Below are positions 25,271 through 38,000 of a stretch of 64,000 nucleotides of DNA, one piece after another. Made by a program: the position numbers and the translations under genes. This stretch comes from Epinephelus fuscoguttatus (taxonomy: Eukaryota > Chordata > Actinopteri > Perciformes > Serranidae). Each line of letters begins with the position of its first letter. The stretch's first letter is position 1. Location of the stretch: contig NC_064753.1 in NCBI RefSeq assembly GCF_011397635.1, positions 42,218,322 through 42,282,321 on the forward strand, in the 5' to 3' direction. Under the pieces are notes generated by a model, which did not search any database, was not told where the DNA came from, and worked only from the letters and a program-made list of their open reading frames with translations.

Positions 25271-26347
25271 CGACGGTTCACTCAAACTGCAAAGCTAGCT
25301 AACGGCTAAAGATGCTAAACTAGCTAGCTAGGTGTTAGCGGGCTTGGTAGCAACGTCTTTTATAGTCATACACAGTCACGAAACAAAAGCCCCACACTCT
25401 GTATGCTCCCGTGCTCATAGGAGGGTCCTGTCAGATCACTATTTAGTACTATTTTTTACTAACTTTCCCTGCTTGACCTCTCCATGTTGCTATCTCTCAA
25501 ACTCCATTGCTGCTGACCTTTCCTCTTCTTCTGCTCCCATGATTGGCTGACACCTTTACAAGGAAATGACCACCCATTCAACTTAAAATGAATAAATCAA
25601 TTAATCAGTTAATAAATAGCATAAAAACAATACAGATGTTATAAAATTATATCCAGAAATGACAGAAATCTTATATATCAGGTCATGAGATTATGTACAG
25701 GGCGCACAGGTTCAGTGTTTTAGTAGCTTTCTTATTTTTTGAGAATAGAATTGACTTAATGTTTGAGTTCAGATTCAATAACTGAAAAGGACGGTTTATG
25801 AGCGGAAAAGTTTGATTCATGAATGTATGTTTTGGCAAGTAATAAAGTCAAATTGATGATGTAACACTGATTTGCTTTGGTAGAGGGACCGCCCATTCAA
25901 CTTGACCTCTCAGTAAAGCCTACTTTGTAAACCCTATTTCTCAAGAATTGATATAAATAACTGCTGTTATGAGAAAACAAACTTTGTTATCTCAAGATAA
26001 CAGCATTAAAAAAGATTATTGCAAGCACGGCCACTCTTGGATTCTGTAACATTCAACACCTGTGTGAAGAAGAGGAACGACTGTGAGCCAGACTTTTTCA
26101 GCATACATCAGTTTTGGACCTCTCTAGTAATTTTTTCTTGTGTTTTGCAAATGATTTAAAAGTATTTTTATAGTTATATGGGCAGTACTGCACTCCATAC
26201 ACACACCCACTGACACACCTGGGACAGGTGAAATATTTCACACAGGCTGCGAGGACTCAGGAGTTTCCATTGGCAGTGATAAAGGTGTGCTGTTGTGTTT
26301 GTGCATTTTGATCATGTTGTTTATTCGCCCTCACAGTACCTGGACCG

Positions 26348-26398
26348 TATAAAAACTCTGACTGGTGACAGCGAGACATTCTCTCTTCAGGCTTTCAG
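26348..26398 (+). promoter_or_regulatory. TATA box and non-coding exon 1 of astacin copy 3
   Basis: TATAAAAA at 26348-26355 is followed by a short non-coding exon ending CTTTCAG at 26398, with donor GTAAGA. The coding leader resumes at 26583 after an AG acceptor, with the ATG at 26596. The layout (TATA, short leader exon, intron of under 200 bases, signal-peptide exon) is the same as in copy 2. Confidence 0.65.
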
Positions 26399-26595
26399 GT
26401 AAGAACCCCGTCCTCCTTTAACACCACACACTTCATCACTCTTACACACAGCGCCAGTGATTTAGGTGTCATCTAATGCCTCAGTCAGGCATCTTACATT
26501 GATATTTTGAATGCAGAGTGCTACATATTCCTAATGACTTTTTTTCTTTCCTCCCCTTCTTTATCCTCTCTGGTTATCACAGGTCTGTTGCAGCC

Positions 26596-29500
26596 ATGTT
26601 GGTTTTCTCTTGGTCTCTCGTGACCCTTCTGCTGGTGTCCTCTTCCTGGGCTGAGGTAAAATGTTCCACAAACCACCTCATCTCACTGACATGACACAAG
26701 GCCTGCATGTAGGGTTCAAACAAGACAATCAGAAATTCACATCATACGATATGACACACCTAAGACACTCCAAAAAGAAGTTACAAAGCTTATTTTATTT
26801 GAAATGTGATGTTGTCAGGTTGAAGCAGATCCAGAGGGAGGAAAATTAATGGCAAGAATGTTCAGTAGTTAATGTCTAATCAACTAATAGAGAGAGTCAG
26901 GCCCCAATTAAGGCTTATAAAATATGGAATTGTCATAAGGAACTTCATTTGAAAATAAAAAGCTATAAATTGCTGAGCATAGATTAAGTCTGACATTAAA
27001 ATAGTTTGAAGTTCAAGTATAAAGCTACAGAACGTTGTTATTTTGATGACGTTTTGGCCATTGGGCCTTCTTCAAGATCAAGAAACACAGGGCCGAAATA
27101 TCATCAAATAAAAGAAATGCATACTGAGCCAGAGTGTGCAACACTTATTTTTCTACAGTGACAACTCACTGTCAAAAGAACTGACATTATGACATAAAAA
27201 GTGATGAGAAATAAAGTGTCATTGGGGAAAAATGTTATTAAATAAAAACTTCAAGTCAAGTTAAAAAAAATACATGAATTTCTTATTTAATATGTATTTA
27301 TCAATGTCATTATTTCATATTTTAACATTTCAGGCATTCAAAGAAAGAGGGTTTCACTACGTCAAAGCAGGCAGAGCTGATTTGTGTTGTGTCTTTGTGA
27401 ATGAGCTTCCATAACATTTTGCTCTTCTTTTTTCATGTCACTGTGGGCGACTACAGGAAGGTAAGACTGAAATTACAGCCCCTCTTTACCAGCTTTAAAT
27501 AAAAACTGACCAGTGTTAGAGTAATGTTATATATTTTGTATACTTGGTAGAATCTCCTTTTTTGTATTATTGGATATTTAATGACTGTATATATAATAAT
27601 TGTAAATGAGCAGCCATGTTGGACCTTGAAGTAACCTTGAAGTCACTCAGCTCTTAAGTTACAATGATGATTACACAGTTCATACAGTGTGACACACAAT
27701 GTGTTGTGCAGAGGTTGCTACCCTTGAGGAGGACACAGCCAGGGAGCTTTCTGTTGGTGAACTGCTGGAGAGAGCCAACAGAGACCGCAGTGAGTCCAGC
27801 TTTCTCATTTGAGTTCCCTAACCCTAACCAGACCTTAAACATGTTGTAGTGGCCATATTGTGGACCAATTAACTAAAAGATGCTGTCACCAAATGCAGCA
27901 CTTTGTTTTGCAAGCATGGGTTGCTGCACCAAAAGTGTATTACTGAAATATTACATACACAATAGTTAAAGAGGTGTAGTACTAATTTGTTTAAGTTAGT
28001 TATCTGTTAAAGAGCAAACAATCTGCCTGCATTTTAGATCAGCCATTTTGAACAAGTCACCACATAAAAGAAGTCAGTGTTTATATTTGATGAAAAGCAG
28101 AAGTGGTGCAAGGGTGAGGATGGTGCTATCATTGTTTCAGTTTGGACCCTTGCTACAAGTCAATGACAATAGAATTTCAAGGCAGTGACTTGCGGCGTCC
28201 GACACTGACGAAAAAAGCTGTCCTTTAACATCGCCGTGATATGCGGCCAGTTGCCATTATAGTTTCACAGCGCTCGGCAGCATCAGGGGGAAATGCAGCG
28301 GGACAAGAACGAAAGTTAAGGCAGCAAAAGTCCAAGTCAGGTGGATGGGCGGGGGGTTGGTGGATGGGTCCAACAAACACCGACTTCCAGTGTAGAGAGC
28401 AATGTTCTCATGAACATTTATAAAGCCAAACCCGCTCCTTTTTCCTAAACCTAACCAGTTGTTAGAGGGGAAAAAAGTCAATTTAGTGCTTTTATTTTGA
28501 AAGAGACTGTATGTAATTGGTAAATTTCCTGTGAAAACAGAAGTGTATTTTGAAAGATGACAATGCATGTAACAGACAGAACTTAACACGGCGTCCCAGA
28601 ACGTCAACAACCAACGCATCCAGGGTACCTTTCACGTCACATCTGGACGTGGAAGATCCATGACCAAACGTTGACATGTGACAAGGTTGGAGTGAGAATG
28701 TGTTGTTCAAAGAAAAGTTCGGCAGTTCAAACTGTGAAACAAAAGGTTATCTCTTACCTTCTATGTAGTTCTCGCTCACACCCACACCTATGTTGGTCTG
28801 CAGCCCCTGACTTAGATGAGCCCATCCTGATTGAAGGAGACATCGCTGTCAAGTCTTTGGCTGACAGAAACGCCGACCCCTGCACCGCCAGAGGCTGCCT
28901 GTGGCAAAAGTGGTCAGATGGGAAGGTCTACATCCCCTACTATATCGCCAACCACTACTGTAAGCATGAATTGTTTCATTTGGATTTATTCTCATGGAGG
29001 CAGATGCATTTTACTGAGAGAACAGACCGATGCCACAGTCACAGCTAATTTAGATGGACTTGAATATTCATATCTTTGTACAACTGTGAGTTTCTTTGTA
29101 TTCACTTCTATAAGTTACACTATATGTATTTAATAGAAAGCAATTATGTATAAAATCAATATAAAACTTCCAAGACTCAGCCTTTTAAACATTATATAAT
29201 TACTGATGCACAGGAATGCAAAACTTTTTTTTTAAGGACGTTGCTATTTTTGATAATAGTAAAACTTAATTCTGCAACAGTCCAAAATAATGTAGTGGAT
29301 TTGTTTCCACTAACAATATTATATATAACCACAATGCATTCTACAGCTCGATTACACAACATGAATGGATTAGGAAAGGTTACGGTGGATTTAGAAAACG
29401 CTCCACTGCTACAGATTTTCTAAACCTGCCTTATTTGTCCTGCAGCCTCCCGTGAGCGGGCCATCATCGTTCGTGGACTGGAGTCTTTCTCTGCAGTTTC

Positions 29501-31609
29501 CTGCATCCGTTTCAGACCCTACCAGAACGGTGATCATGAGTGGCTGAGCATTGAGTCCAGGGACGGGTAAGAGTCCAGCTGTAGGTTCACTGCTCAACTG
29601 CAGGGTTTAAGCCATACACATCGACGACTTATGTTCTAACTCCAAAAATGTACTACTTCAACCAGATCGGACAGAGCGCACCGTAATTACACTTGTCACA
29701 CTGTTGTTCTACGAGGATTGCAGAACAGCACTTTCCTTCACAATTCTACGTGGTGATAACTTGTATGATTCCTTAAAACTGCTCTATGTTCATGTGTCTA
29801 CAGCTGCTACTCCTGGGTGGGTCGTCAGGGTGGAGGTCAGACTGTGTCTCTGAGCCGTCAGGGCTGCCTGTACCACAGCACCGTCCAGCATGAGCTGCTC
29901 CACGCCCTCGGCTTCAACCATGAACAGACTCGTTCCGACAGGGACAATCACATCAGGGTGTTATGGGAAAACATCATCGATGGTTAGATGGGCTCACCTT
30001 CTGTTACATGCATTGGTTTAGTCTTAAATATGTTCTCAGAGGCAGAAATAGTTTAATTGTTTGAGTTAAACCTGAATGAACACATGGAGAAAACATCATT
30101 CCTTTAAAGCCTTAATTTTTTTCTCAAAGGAGCACTATACGACATTCAGAGCAACAATATAGCAGCAAACCACTATTTGCTATGGAAAGATATGGTAGAG
30201 TAATGGCACCCTGCCGCTGTGTGTGCTATAATCCGAGCTTTTCTGTTATTTGTTGTGGTAGATGGCCCAGCTGTGCATGCATGTTTGTGCATGTGAGTGT
30301 CATGTGAGCATCCCACTGACTAGCTAATCGCCGCTGCTCTGCACTGCGCTCATATGGCAGTTACCGCTGATATCAGATGCCCACAAGTTAACACCATTAG
30401 CTCTGTCAGCACTGTTGCCCTTGTTGGCACTGTTCACACTGTTAGCACAATGTTGAAGGTGTGCAGGCAACTTCTGAATCAAAGATGTATGAATCAAAGA
30501 CCTCTTTTAACTGAACAATTTTTCTTACCTTTGAGATATTGACCAAATTTCTCCAGTCAAACAATACCCACATTCGGTCCTTTTTACACCTAAAAAAATA
30601 CTATTTGTATAGTTTTGCTAATAGTCTGTAACACCCAACTTAACTGTTGTATATCTACAGGTGAACTTCGATAATGAAGCCCATGGTCAGTGCAGGTCAA
30701 AATGCCATTACAGGCTTTTAAAAAATTCAGGATCCCTAACAGCAATTTTATAAGAGCAATTAAACGTTAGAGCATCTTGCTGCAGGGGGTGTGGCCACCA
30801 ATCTATAGGCTGGTGCACTGGAAGTATACTATACGTGGGTAACCAAAACTACACACAAAATAAACCCCTTTTTCCAACAGAAAAACACCCACACTACTGC
30901 TGTACCAATGCCACATCAAAACTTAAATGATATCACTACCAGTCAATAACAGGTGAACTCCCACTGCATCAGCCGCTCCTGGAGGCCAATACCAGCTGTA
31001 GCAATAAAGGATTAAACCAAGATCTTCTTACCGAACTTTAAAACAGTGTATGAGTGATTTTACATCCTGCATATTTTCTCTCATTTCTGCAGGCATGGCG
31101 TACAACTTCGACAAGATTGCCACTCTGAACCAGGGAACTCCTTACGACTACAACTCCGTCATGCAATATGAGAGGTACGGATAACTTGCTTACGTCATTT
31201 ATTTTATTCATCACATTTTCATTTATCTTTCACCAACTGCATCTAAGTGACTCTGATCAGTGTCTGTGAAGATTTTCCAGTGTTTCTTTGTAAGTTTCTG
31301 ACAATGATCACATGAGCAGCGTATGCTCCTATATGAGCTACTGACCAGTGTGAATCTGCTTTTAAACATTATCACACTACACATCAAATGACTAAAATCA
31401 CCTGAGGTTTCAGGGATTGTTTCCCTTCAGGTAATCGAACCCAAGCTCAACCTGCTTTGCACTGTGGTATCTGTGATTCTCCAGGTACGCCTTCTCCAAG
31501 AACAACCGTCCCACTATGTTGCCCATTCCCGACAACAACGTTTCCTTCGGCCAGGCTACCCAGATGAGCAGGAACGACATTGAGAGGCTGAACAGGCTGT
31601 ATCAGTGCT
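26596..31609 (+). CDS. Six-cysteine astacin metalloprotease, tandem copy 3 (last codons uncertain)
   Basis: Third tandem astacin gene, closest to copy 2. Coding exons: 26596-26655 (signal peptide, starts MLVFSWSLVTLLLVSSSWAE), microexon 27457-27460, 27712-27789, 28804-28959, 29446-29566, 29804-29982, 31093-31174, 31485-31609. Exon lengths 156, 121, 179, 82 and 125 match copy 2 exactly. The propeptide has SVGELLERAN and EGDI. The mature start is [14 protein letters not shown]. The zinc site is [19 protein letters not shown] and the Met-turn SVMQYER. Six cysteines are present, the last in LYQC. After 31609 (donor GTAAGT) the terminal exon is not clear. In copy 2 the stop is made by T plus AG across the last intron, and I found no equally clean equivalent here. 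Reading through the donor would add about 17 residues before a stop. The donor after the 179-nt exon (GTTAGA) is weak. About 268 residues are supported. Confidence 0.88.
27457..27460 (+). other. 4-nt microexon of astacin copy 3
   Basis: GAAG sits between a CTACAG acceptor and a GTAAGA donor. It joins WAE to EVATLEED in frame. Without it the following 156-nt exon would hit a stop at its fourth codon. The position and phase match the copy 2 microexon. The counterpart in copy 1 is a 31-nt exon of the same phase. Confidence 0.75.
28200..28730. repeat. Interspersed repeat in an intron of astacin copy 3
   Basis: Its base composition and words (GGACGTGGAAGATCCATGAC, GTTGACATGTGACAAGG) differ from the surrounding intron and look like a dispersed fish repeat. 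I cannot classify it. It ends about 70 bases before the 28804 acceptor. Confidence 0.4.
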
Positions 31610-31959
31610 GTAAGTATACTGTGGCTCAGCTGGATTTGAGACAAACTTACACAAACAGTTAATACAGTAAAACCTTTTTTTCCAAGTCAGTCTTCAAACA
31701 ACAGTCAGGTGCACATATAGGCACTGAAACAATTTTTGCTCACAGTTATTCTCCATACTGGCCCTGATGAGGTGTTGAACAGAGGTGTCAGATTGTCTAT
31801 GTTTCATTCTAATGACGTATTGTGCCATTTAAATATAAGGACCCATTGTCCAGGGACACACAGGGAGAGAATGTTGCACTAAAAGACTATAACTTTGTAA
31901 TTTAGACTCATAAAGAGTTGCATCAACTTCAGATAAACTTTGGAAGACATTTGTTTTTT

Positions 31960-32720
31960 AGCCTCTTGAGATTAAAAATCTTTTTCAAGAGAGCAACATA
32001 AGTTACGGACAGACAACACAGAAGAAAAATAAAAAATATACAGCTCTAAAACAAGCAATATAAAACACAAAATGAGATTACAACAATGAAAAGCTAAACT
32101 AAAATACACCCTGACATTGGCGTATAGAAGATTATGTGCAAAGTCCTGCAACATGCTTTGAAACAGCCGAGAGGAACCAATGAGTGCAACTTTACGTCCT
32201 TCTACAGAATATTCCACATATAGAGAGCTACATACATAAGTGCTCAAACTCTGTATGTACCCTCTGTAAAGACAATAAAAAATGTTCTGTGAATGGAGAG
32301 CAGAGCCATATTCAATTCTTGGTGGATGTAGGCTAAGAATGCCGATGAAAAAGTCTACGAAATTTTAAAGAGAGCCAGCCAACCTGAACACACACAATAC
32401 AGTGATGAGTCTGGGGCTTACAGTTGGTAATAAATCTCAATGCAGTATGATACAGAGTCCAGAGCACGCAAACACTGGAAGGGTGCATTCATATATAATA
32501 CATCTCCATAATCAAGCACAGTCAAGAAGCAGAGACCAGTCTTTTTTTGGGCCAAGAAAGACAAGCAGTGTCTATTTCTAAAATAAAAACCCAGTTACAG
32601 CTCCAGCCTTTTCACACGTAGTTCAATGTAATGCTTAAAAGAAAGACAATCGACTAACACAACGCCCAAGGTGAAACACACTCTATGCTCTTGTTCTTAT
32701 TTTTACAAAGAACAAGGTTT
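31960..32720. repeat. Degenerate interspersed repeat downstream of astacin copy 3
   Basis: It begins with CTTTTTCAAGAGAGCAACAT (compare 15175) and continues through an A-rich stretch. It has no coding capacity. An AATAAA at about 32273 could be used by astacin copy 3, but this is not established. Confidence 0.4.
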
Positions 32721-33164
32721 TGTCTCAAAAACTTCCTCTGGAAATGTAACAAATGGATGTCTTCTATCAATCATCCTTCTAAAACATTCCCTTAACAGTG
32801 TGCATTCCTTCTGCAGAAACTGCACGTGACCTTTGACCTGCCGTCCTGACAACATCAGAGCACGCTGATGAAGCAGATGTGGGCGGTGGCAGTTTAGATT
32901 GTCCTGTAACAACAAACCTGCAAACTTCAAAAGCATTAAATGCTGATTGCTGCCTGACTGTTTCATGAAATGGCAAGGAACACAGGCACTTTGTAGATTC
33001 TGGAGATGTAAATGAGACTCTTTATTTCAAATACGATCTCATTTTATTTTCATATCACATGAAAATCAATCATCGATGTTACAGTTTGATGGCTTTTGAT
33101 CAAAAAATAAAGCTCTCTCTTCTCCTACAATTCACTCCTGTTCATTTTATTCTGAGTCAGAAAA

Positions 33165-33430
33165 CATAATCTTAAAGGGACAGCTCACCATTTTGGAAAA
33201 TGTTCATTTTCTGGCAGACAGTTAACTGAGAAGATCAATACCACTTTCACATCTGTAAACTATGGACTAAAGTGACGGCAGCAGCTGGTTAGCTTAGCTT
33301 AACTTAGCACAAAGACTGCAAACAGGGAAACAGCGGGCGTGGCTCTGTCCAAAGGTCACAAACTCTGCCTATCAGCACCACTAATGCTCACTGATTAGCA
33401 CATTATGTTTTGTTTGATTAATCAGTACAA
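33165..33430 (+). repeat. Common teleost repeat (TTAGCTTAGCTTAAC type)
   Basis: In order it has TTAAAGGGACAGCTCACC, GGTTAGCTTAGCTTAAC, AAACAGGGAAACAGC, GGCTCTGTCCAAAGGT, GCCTATCAGCACC and GTTTGATTAATCAGTACAAA. This word order is typical of a very abundant fish interspersed element. Confidence 0.6.
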
Positions 33431-34254
33431 ACATAATAATAATTAATAATTTAAGTAAATAATTCTCAGCCAGAAAATGAACAAGTTGATTTCTGTTCCT
33501 GTTCTTGAAATAACTTTGATCTATATTCACACAGTTCCCTTTCCCCCTGTGTTTATTAATGGCTATTTGATATGACAGTGTGTAATCAAAGAAGCAAAGT
33601 ATTTTCACAGCTAACTCTGCTGAAACAGGATCATAATCCCAGAATCCTCCTTAAAACCATAAGCTATGAGTGGTCCCGCAGTTATCCAGAGAAATTAAGA
33701 ATCTCTTCTTTACTTTCACAACAAAATAGAGATAGAGATTCAACAACACATTAACAAAGTATCCTGAGAGTTTGATGTTGACTGCTGCCCACCTTTAACT
33801 CACTTCAGTGAAATCTCTCTGTTAACCCTGAAACACACTGTGGCACCTCCCTGACCATTCACCTGCCCTTCAGATTGCTTTTCCATATAGTTTTAAAAAG
33901 CAGTATTTCAGACAGTTGGATAATTTAACAGCTCTGTCTATTCCAATTTAAGAGGAAGATCCCTTTGTTTTATATCATTTTAGATATATCTCTCAGATGG
34001 CATTTTTATCAAAGATTTTAGAAAAAAATTGTCTCCACACTGGTTTCTTTTATGAACAACACTTATTTAAAAAATCCAATCTGGTTTTCACTCTCTGCTG
34101 TTTTTAGATGTTATACACGCATGTCCAAAAATGTCCTGCAGTTTTATAAATTTTAAATTATAATTATAAATTTTCAATTTATATTTATGGTTCCCCTGCT
34201 GGCCTTGACACTAAAGCCTAGTTCACAGACAAAACACTTTCATTCAAAACCTAC

Positions 34255-34700
34255 AAATACAACATGCTAACATTATTAGCATGAGCCTAAGGCATTTTCC
34301 ATTGCGTAAATTAGCCAAGTGGCTAGCAGACTTCCTCTACTTGTATGAAGTCAGGATAAATCACGCACAAGACTTACAGGACTATTCTGTGGGGGCCATG
34401 TCATCACCGAGCACCAGCACATCACACCACACCACACCAGTCCTTTACTGCTTGTTTTAAAAGCCTTGAATGGTCAGGCTCATGGTTTCACAGTGTCACT
34501 AAGACCTTTCCTGTCCCGGCCCTTCAGCTGAGGAAGTCACACTTTTACATCTCTTTCTTATAACTCACTTTTATCTCAAGGCTTTTTATTAACTGATGCT
34601 ATTTGTTTCAATTTTGGATTTTATTTATTTTCATTATTTGTTTTTACTGTTGAGCATTTTGTATGTTAGTTTTGAAACATGTAATATAATGAAACTTATT
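34255..34700 (-). repeat. Dispersed repeat, inverted copy of the 8700 family, followed by a LINE-like tail
   Basis: 34255-34380 is the reverse complement of the 8700-8820 words (GTAAGTCTTGTG, GACTTCATACAAGTAGAGGA, GCTAATAATGTTAGCATGTT). From 34390 to 34690 the sequence has the feel of an L2-type 3' end (CCGGCCCTTCAGCTGAGG, then T-rich tail) on the + strand. Confidence 0.5.
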
Positions 34701-34923
34701 ATTAATTGGTAAATGTGTCCACAATCACCTGCAGAAGTCTCCCTGTTGCCGGATGATTATTAGGTGACGCATTATAATTACTAATGTTTAAATGTTCACC
34801 ATTCAGTTGCTTTATCATTATTTGATTAATCAGAATATGTCCGAGTTCACCTGTTTGTTTTCATCTTCAGGTAAAACCATGAAACATAATCAGAATCATG
34901 TTATTTGACATTCAGAAAGTCAA

Positions 34924-34929
34924 TTTATT
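34924..34929 (-). terminator. Polyadenylation signal of fadd
   Basis: TTTATT on the + strand reads AATAAA on the - strand, about 150 bases beyond the fadd stop codon. It is the first such hexamer downstream. Confidence 0.55.
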
Positions 34930-35078
34930 GATCAAAAGATATTTTTTTGCATACGTTTATATATCTTTGTATAACTTTCTTGAAAGTTAATTTTCTTTTC
35001 TTGAAGGTTAGTCAGAGTTTTCGATTTCATTCCTAGAGTTCATCTCAGTCTTATATGATCTGTAAACCTCCACCCATA

Positions 35079-38000
35079 TCAGTGTTTTGCAAGTGCGTCC
35101 TCCACATTATCAGCAGTCAGGTTGAAGTCACAGGCTCTCAGGGCTTGTATCAGCTTCTCTGTTCGGGCCTCGGCTCCTTGACTCTTCCTCCACTCCTTCA
35201 GCAGCTCCCTCACCATTTCATCCAGCTCTGTGGGATGCCTCCTGGAGATGGACTCCAGCTTCACGTCATTCAGTCCCAGTTTGCGGCCCAGTTTACGCCA
35301 GTTCCTTCCCAGCTTCTCAGCGATCACTTCTGTGGCAATGTCCAGTTTGGCTGACAAAGGAGGAGGAGGAGACAGAGGGTTTAATTTTGGAAACTCTAAA
35401 ACAAAGCATCTTTATCAAAATATAAAAAACAAACACCCTTCCCCCTGAGGCTAACAGTGAGAACTGGCCGCTAAGATGAAGAGCTGGGAACAGTCCATGG
35501 CTAATTTAGGAAAAAGGTCCGTCCAACTCCTGCTCTAAATATGTGGATTTAGAAGTAGGTCATTACATAGTCAGCTGTGCCAAGCAGATCAGAAACCTAC
35601 AATTCAGTTTCTTACTGTAAATAAAATAATGTCTGAGGTTCATTTAGTGTTAATATCAGAATTAAAAAATTTGTATGTACAGTAAAGTGTTGTCACAATA
35701 CATGAACTTCTAAAACCTTGTAAATATCAATATTTGACACAACTTTTGATACCACCGGGGAATACTGGCACTGAGGGCATCAATAGGACCGGCCAGAATG
35801 CTTCAGGGCCTCAGTCTTTGCCATGGTAATCGACGTCCAACACAGTATTTGAGTGTTTGTTGTTTTTTTTCCACTATTAAAATGATGGAGGAAATTGAAA
35901 CGAGGTGGCAAGTGTCAGACACGAATGAGGTCAGTATCCTCAGCACAGCGATTGTCCTCGGCTTCAAGCAATTAAATTGGCTGTTCAACAAGGAAAAGGA
36001 AAAGGTGAGACAAAATGTGGGCTGTTATCTGTGTCTGGTACAGTAGTGATATGGCCAGACCTGCATCATACCCTTACCCACAGCAACAACAAACACGGCT
36101 GAAAGCGGAATTATTACAGACTCAGCGGTGGTTCCAAAACGAGGAGCAGCTTCAGTAGTGTGGAATAAACTGTGGTGTCCTGAATGCTTCATGAACAGCC
36201 CCGGACTTCTCAGACTCTTTTAGCGACTTACTACTCAGAGGAAACTCAGTCAGCGGCTCCTCTGGCAGCAGCACATATGCGCACACAGGAGTCAGTGTCG
36301 TGAAATGTTTCTGTCATAAACCTTTGGTAATGTAAACCTATGTGACTTAACGGCTCGACAAAAACTACATATATGTGAATGTGTGATAGTTGTGGTATCA
36401 TAACAGCCTGTCACAGGTTACAGCGTGATGATTAGAGGAGAAATGGCAGAGCATAAAGGTCCAGGTGGAAAAAACAACTCAACCATTTAGGATTCACCTG
36501 TTGATTTACATACATAGATCCCAGGGGACATTTTTTGTGTTTGGGAGCTGTTTATTTAAACAGCTGCAAATGTCTCCGTTACTAAACTACATGTGGAATA
36601 TGAGCCAAACTTAACATTTCGTCACAGACAATAAATGTTTACTTTCGCAGACTTTATTTGCATCCAGTTGAAACCGCTCTGCTCCAGTTACACAACAGGC
36701 ACCTGTCAATGTGCTGCACCTTGTCAGGACAGGAAAAATACCATTCATATTAAGTATGGATGCATTATCATTGCCAGGTGCTTTAAGATTGGGCATTCAC
36801 AATGTGTTCATGCCACAGCAAGTTCAGCGACACTGGTTTCACTTATTGCATCACACCTTGTGCCTATAACAACTCATGGTAATCCTGCACTGAGTCAGAG
36901 CCTGGACTAGACTGCCCTGACACTCACAGGAAATTATATATCAAACTGACACCAGAAACAATGAACTGTATATGCATCAATATACTGAGACAACACCTAC
37001 AGGTTTACAGTGACTGTGTTGGTAACAGAGCATGTACTGTATCTGTCAGAGCAATGTGAAACTGCAAATTCAGAGAAGGAACTGATGGATTGTGAAATGT
37101 ATGAGTTACACATTTGCTCAGCGCACTGTGGAGTTCCCAGAGTTTACAGGGGCATTTCACTCATATTACTCATCCAAACATGAGTGCAACTCAGACTGTA
37201 GTAACAGCTTTATAGAAGCTTTGAAGGAGCTTTGTCAAGTTTTAGAAAGTACCCCTGATGATGTCATGGTGATGCTATTAGGGTTATGTCTGTTTCAAAT
37301 CTGTGGTTAAAAGACCACAGATTTGAAACAGAAACCCATGCCTGATGTTGTTCTGTTTTCTGACACGGCCAATCAGTGTTGATTTGCTACATCTTTCAAA
37401 ACGCCTGCAGTCAAACAATACCTGAATACGATTCTTCTTGTGCTGGGGATCTGCGGTCTCCTTTATAAGCATTACCTATGTACAAAACAAGGCCTGACAG
37501 AGGCGTAGGCCACTTCCCATGCAAAAGTTGTGATTCATAACAGGCTTGATGGGAGAAACCATGACCCATGCTTTCACACATTTTTGCAGACAGGGAATTG
37601 GCGACGCAGACGATGCAATTGCTGATTGTAGAGTTGTCAAATATTTTTTGGCACACGCCATTTTTGGCTTTTGTCTGTACGCACATTTTTAGTATGGATG
37701 CTACGCATTGTTTTATGAACAACGCCCCGCCGGATCAATAAAATTTCTGTTGCCACTGTCAACAGAGACGCTCTCCTCCTTCGAACCAACTGCAGTCACA
37801 TGACACATTGTTTGGGTTAAACATGAGCATGTTACAGTCCTGGAGGATTATTAATGTGCTCCTCCTCCTGTACTGCCTTAATATGCACATTCAGCACATC
37901 CAATGCATCAAAACATTGTTTTCTAGTTGGAGCCGCGCCTCGTTTTCAAACTGTATGGTTTGACTAAAATGAACAGTGACAGCAATATAGTCCACGATGA

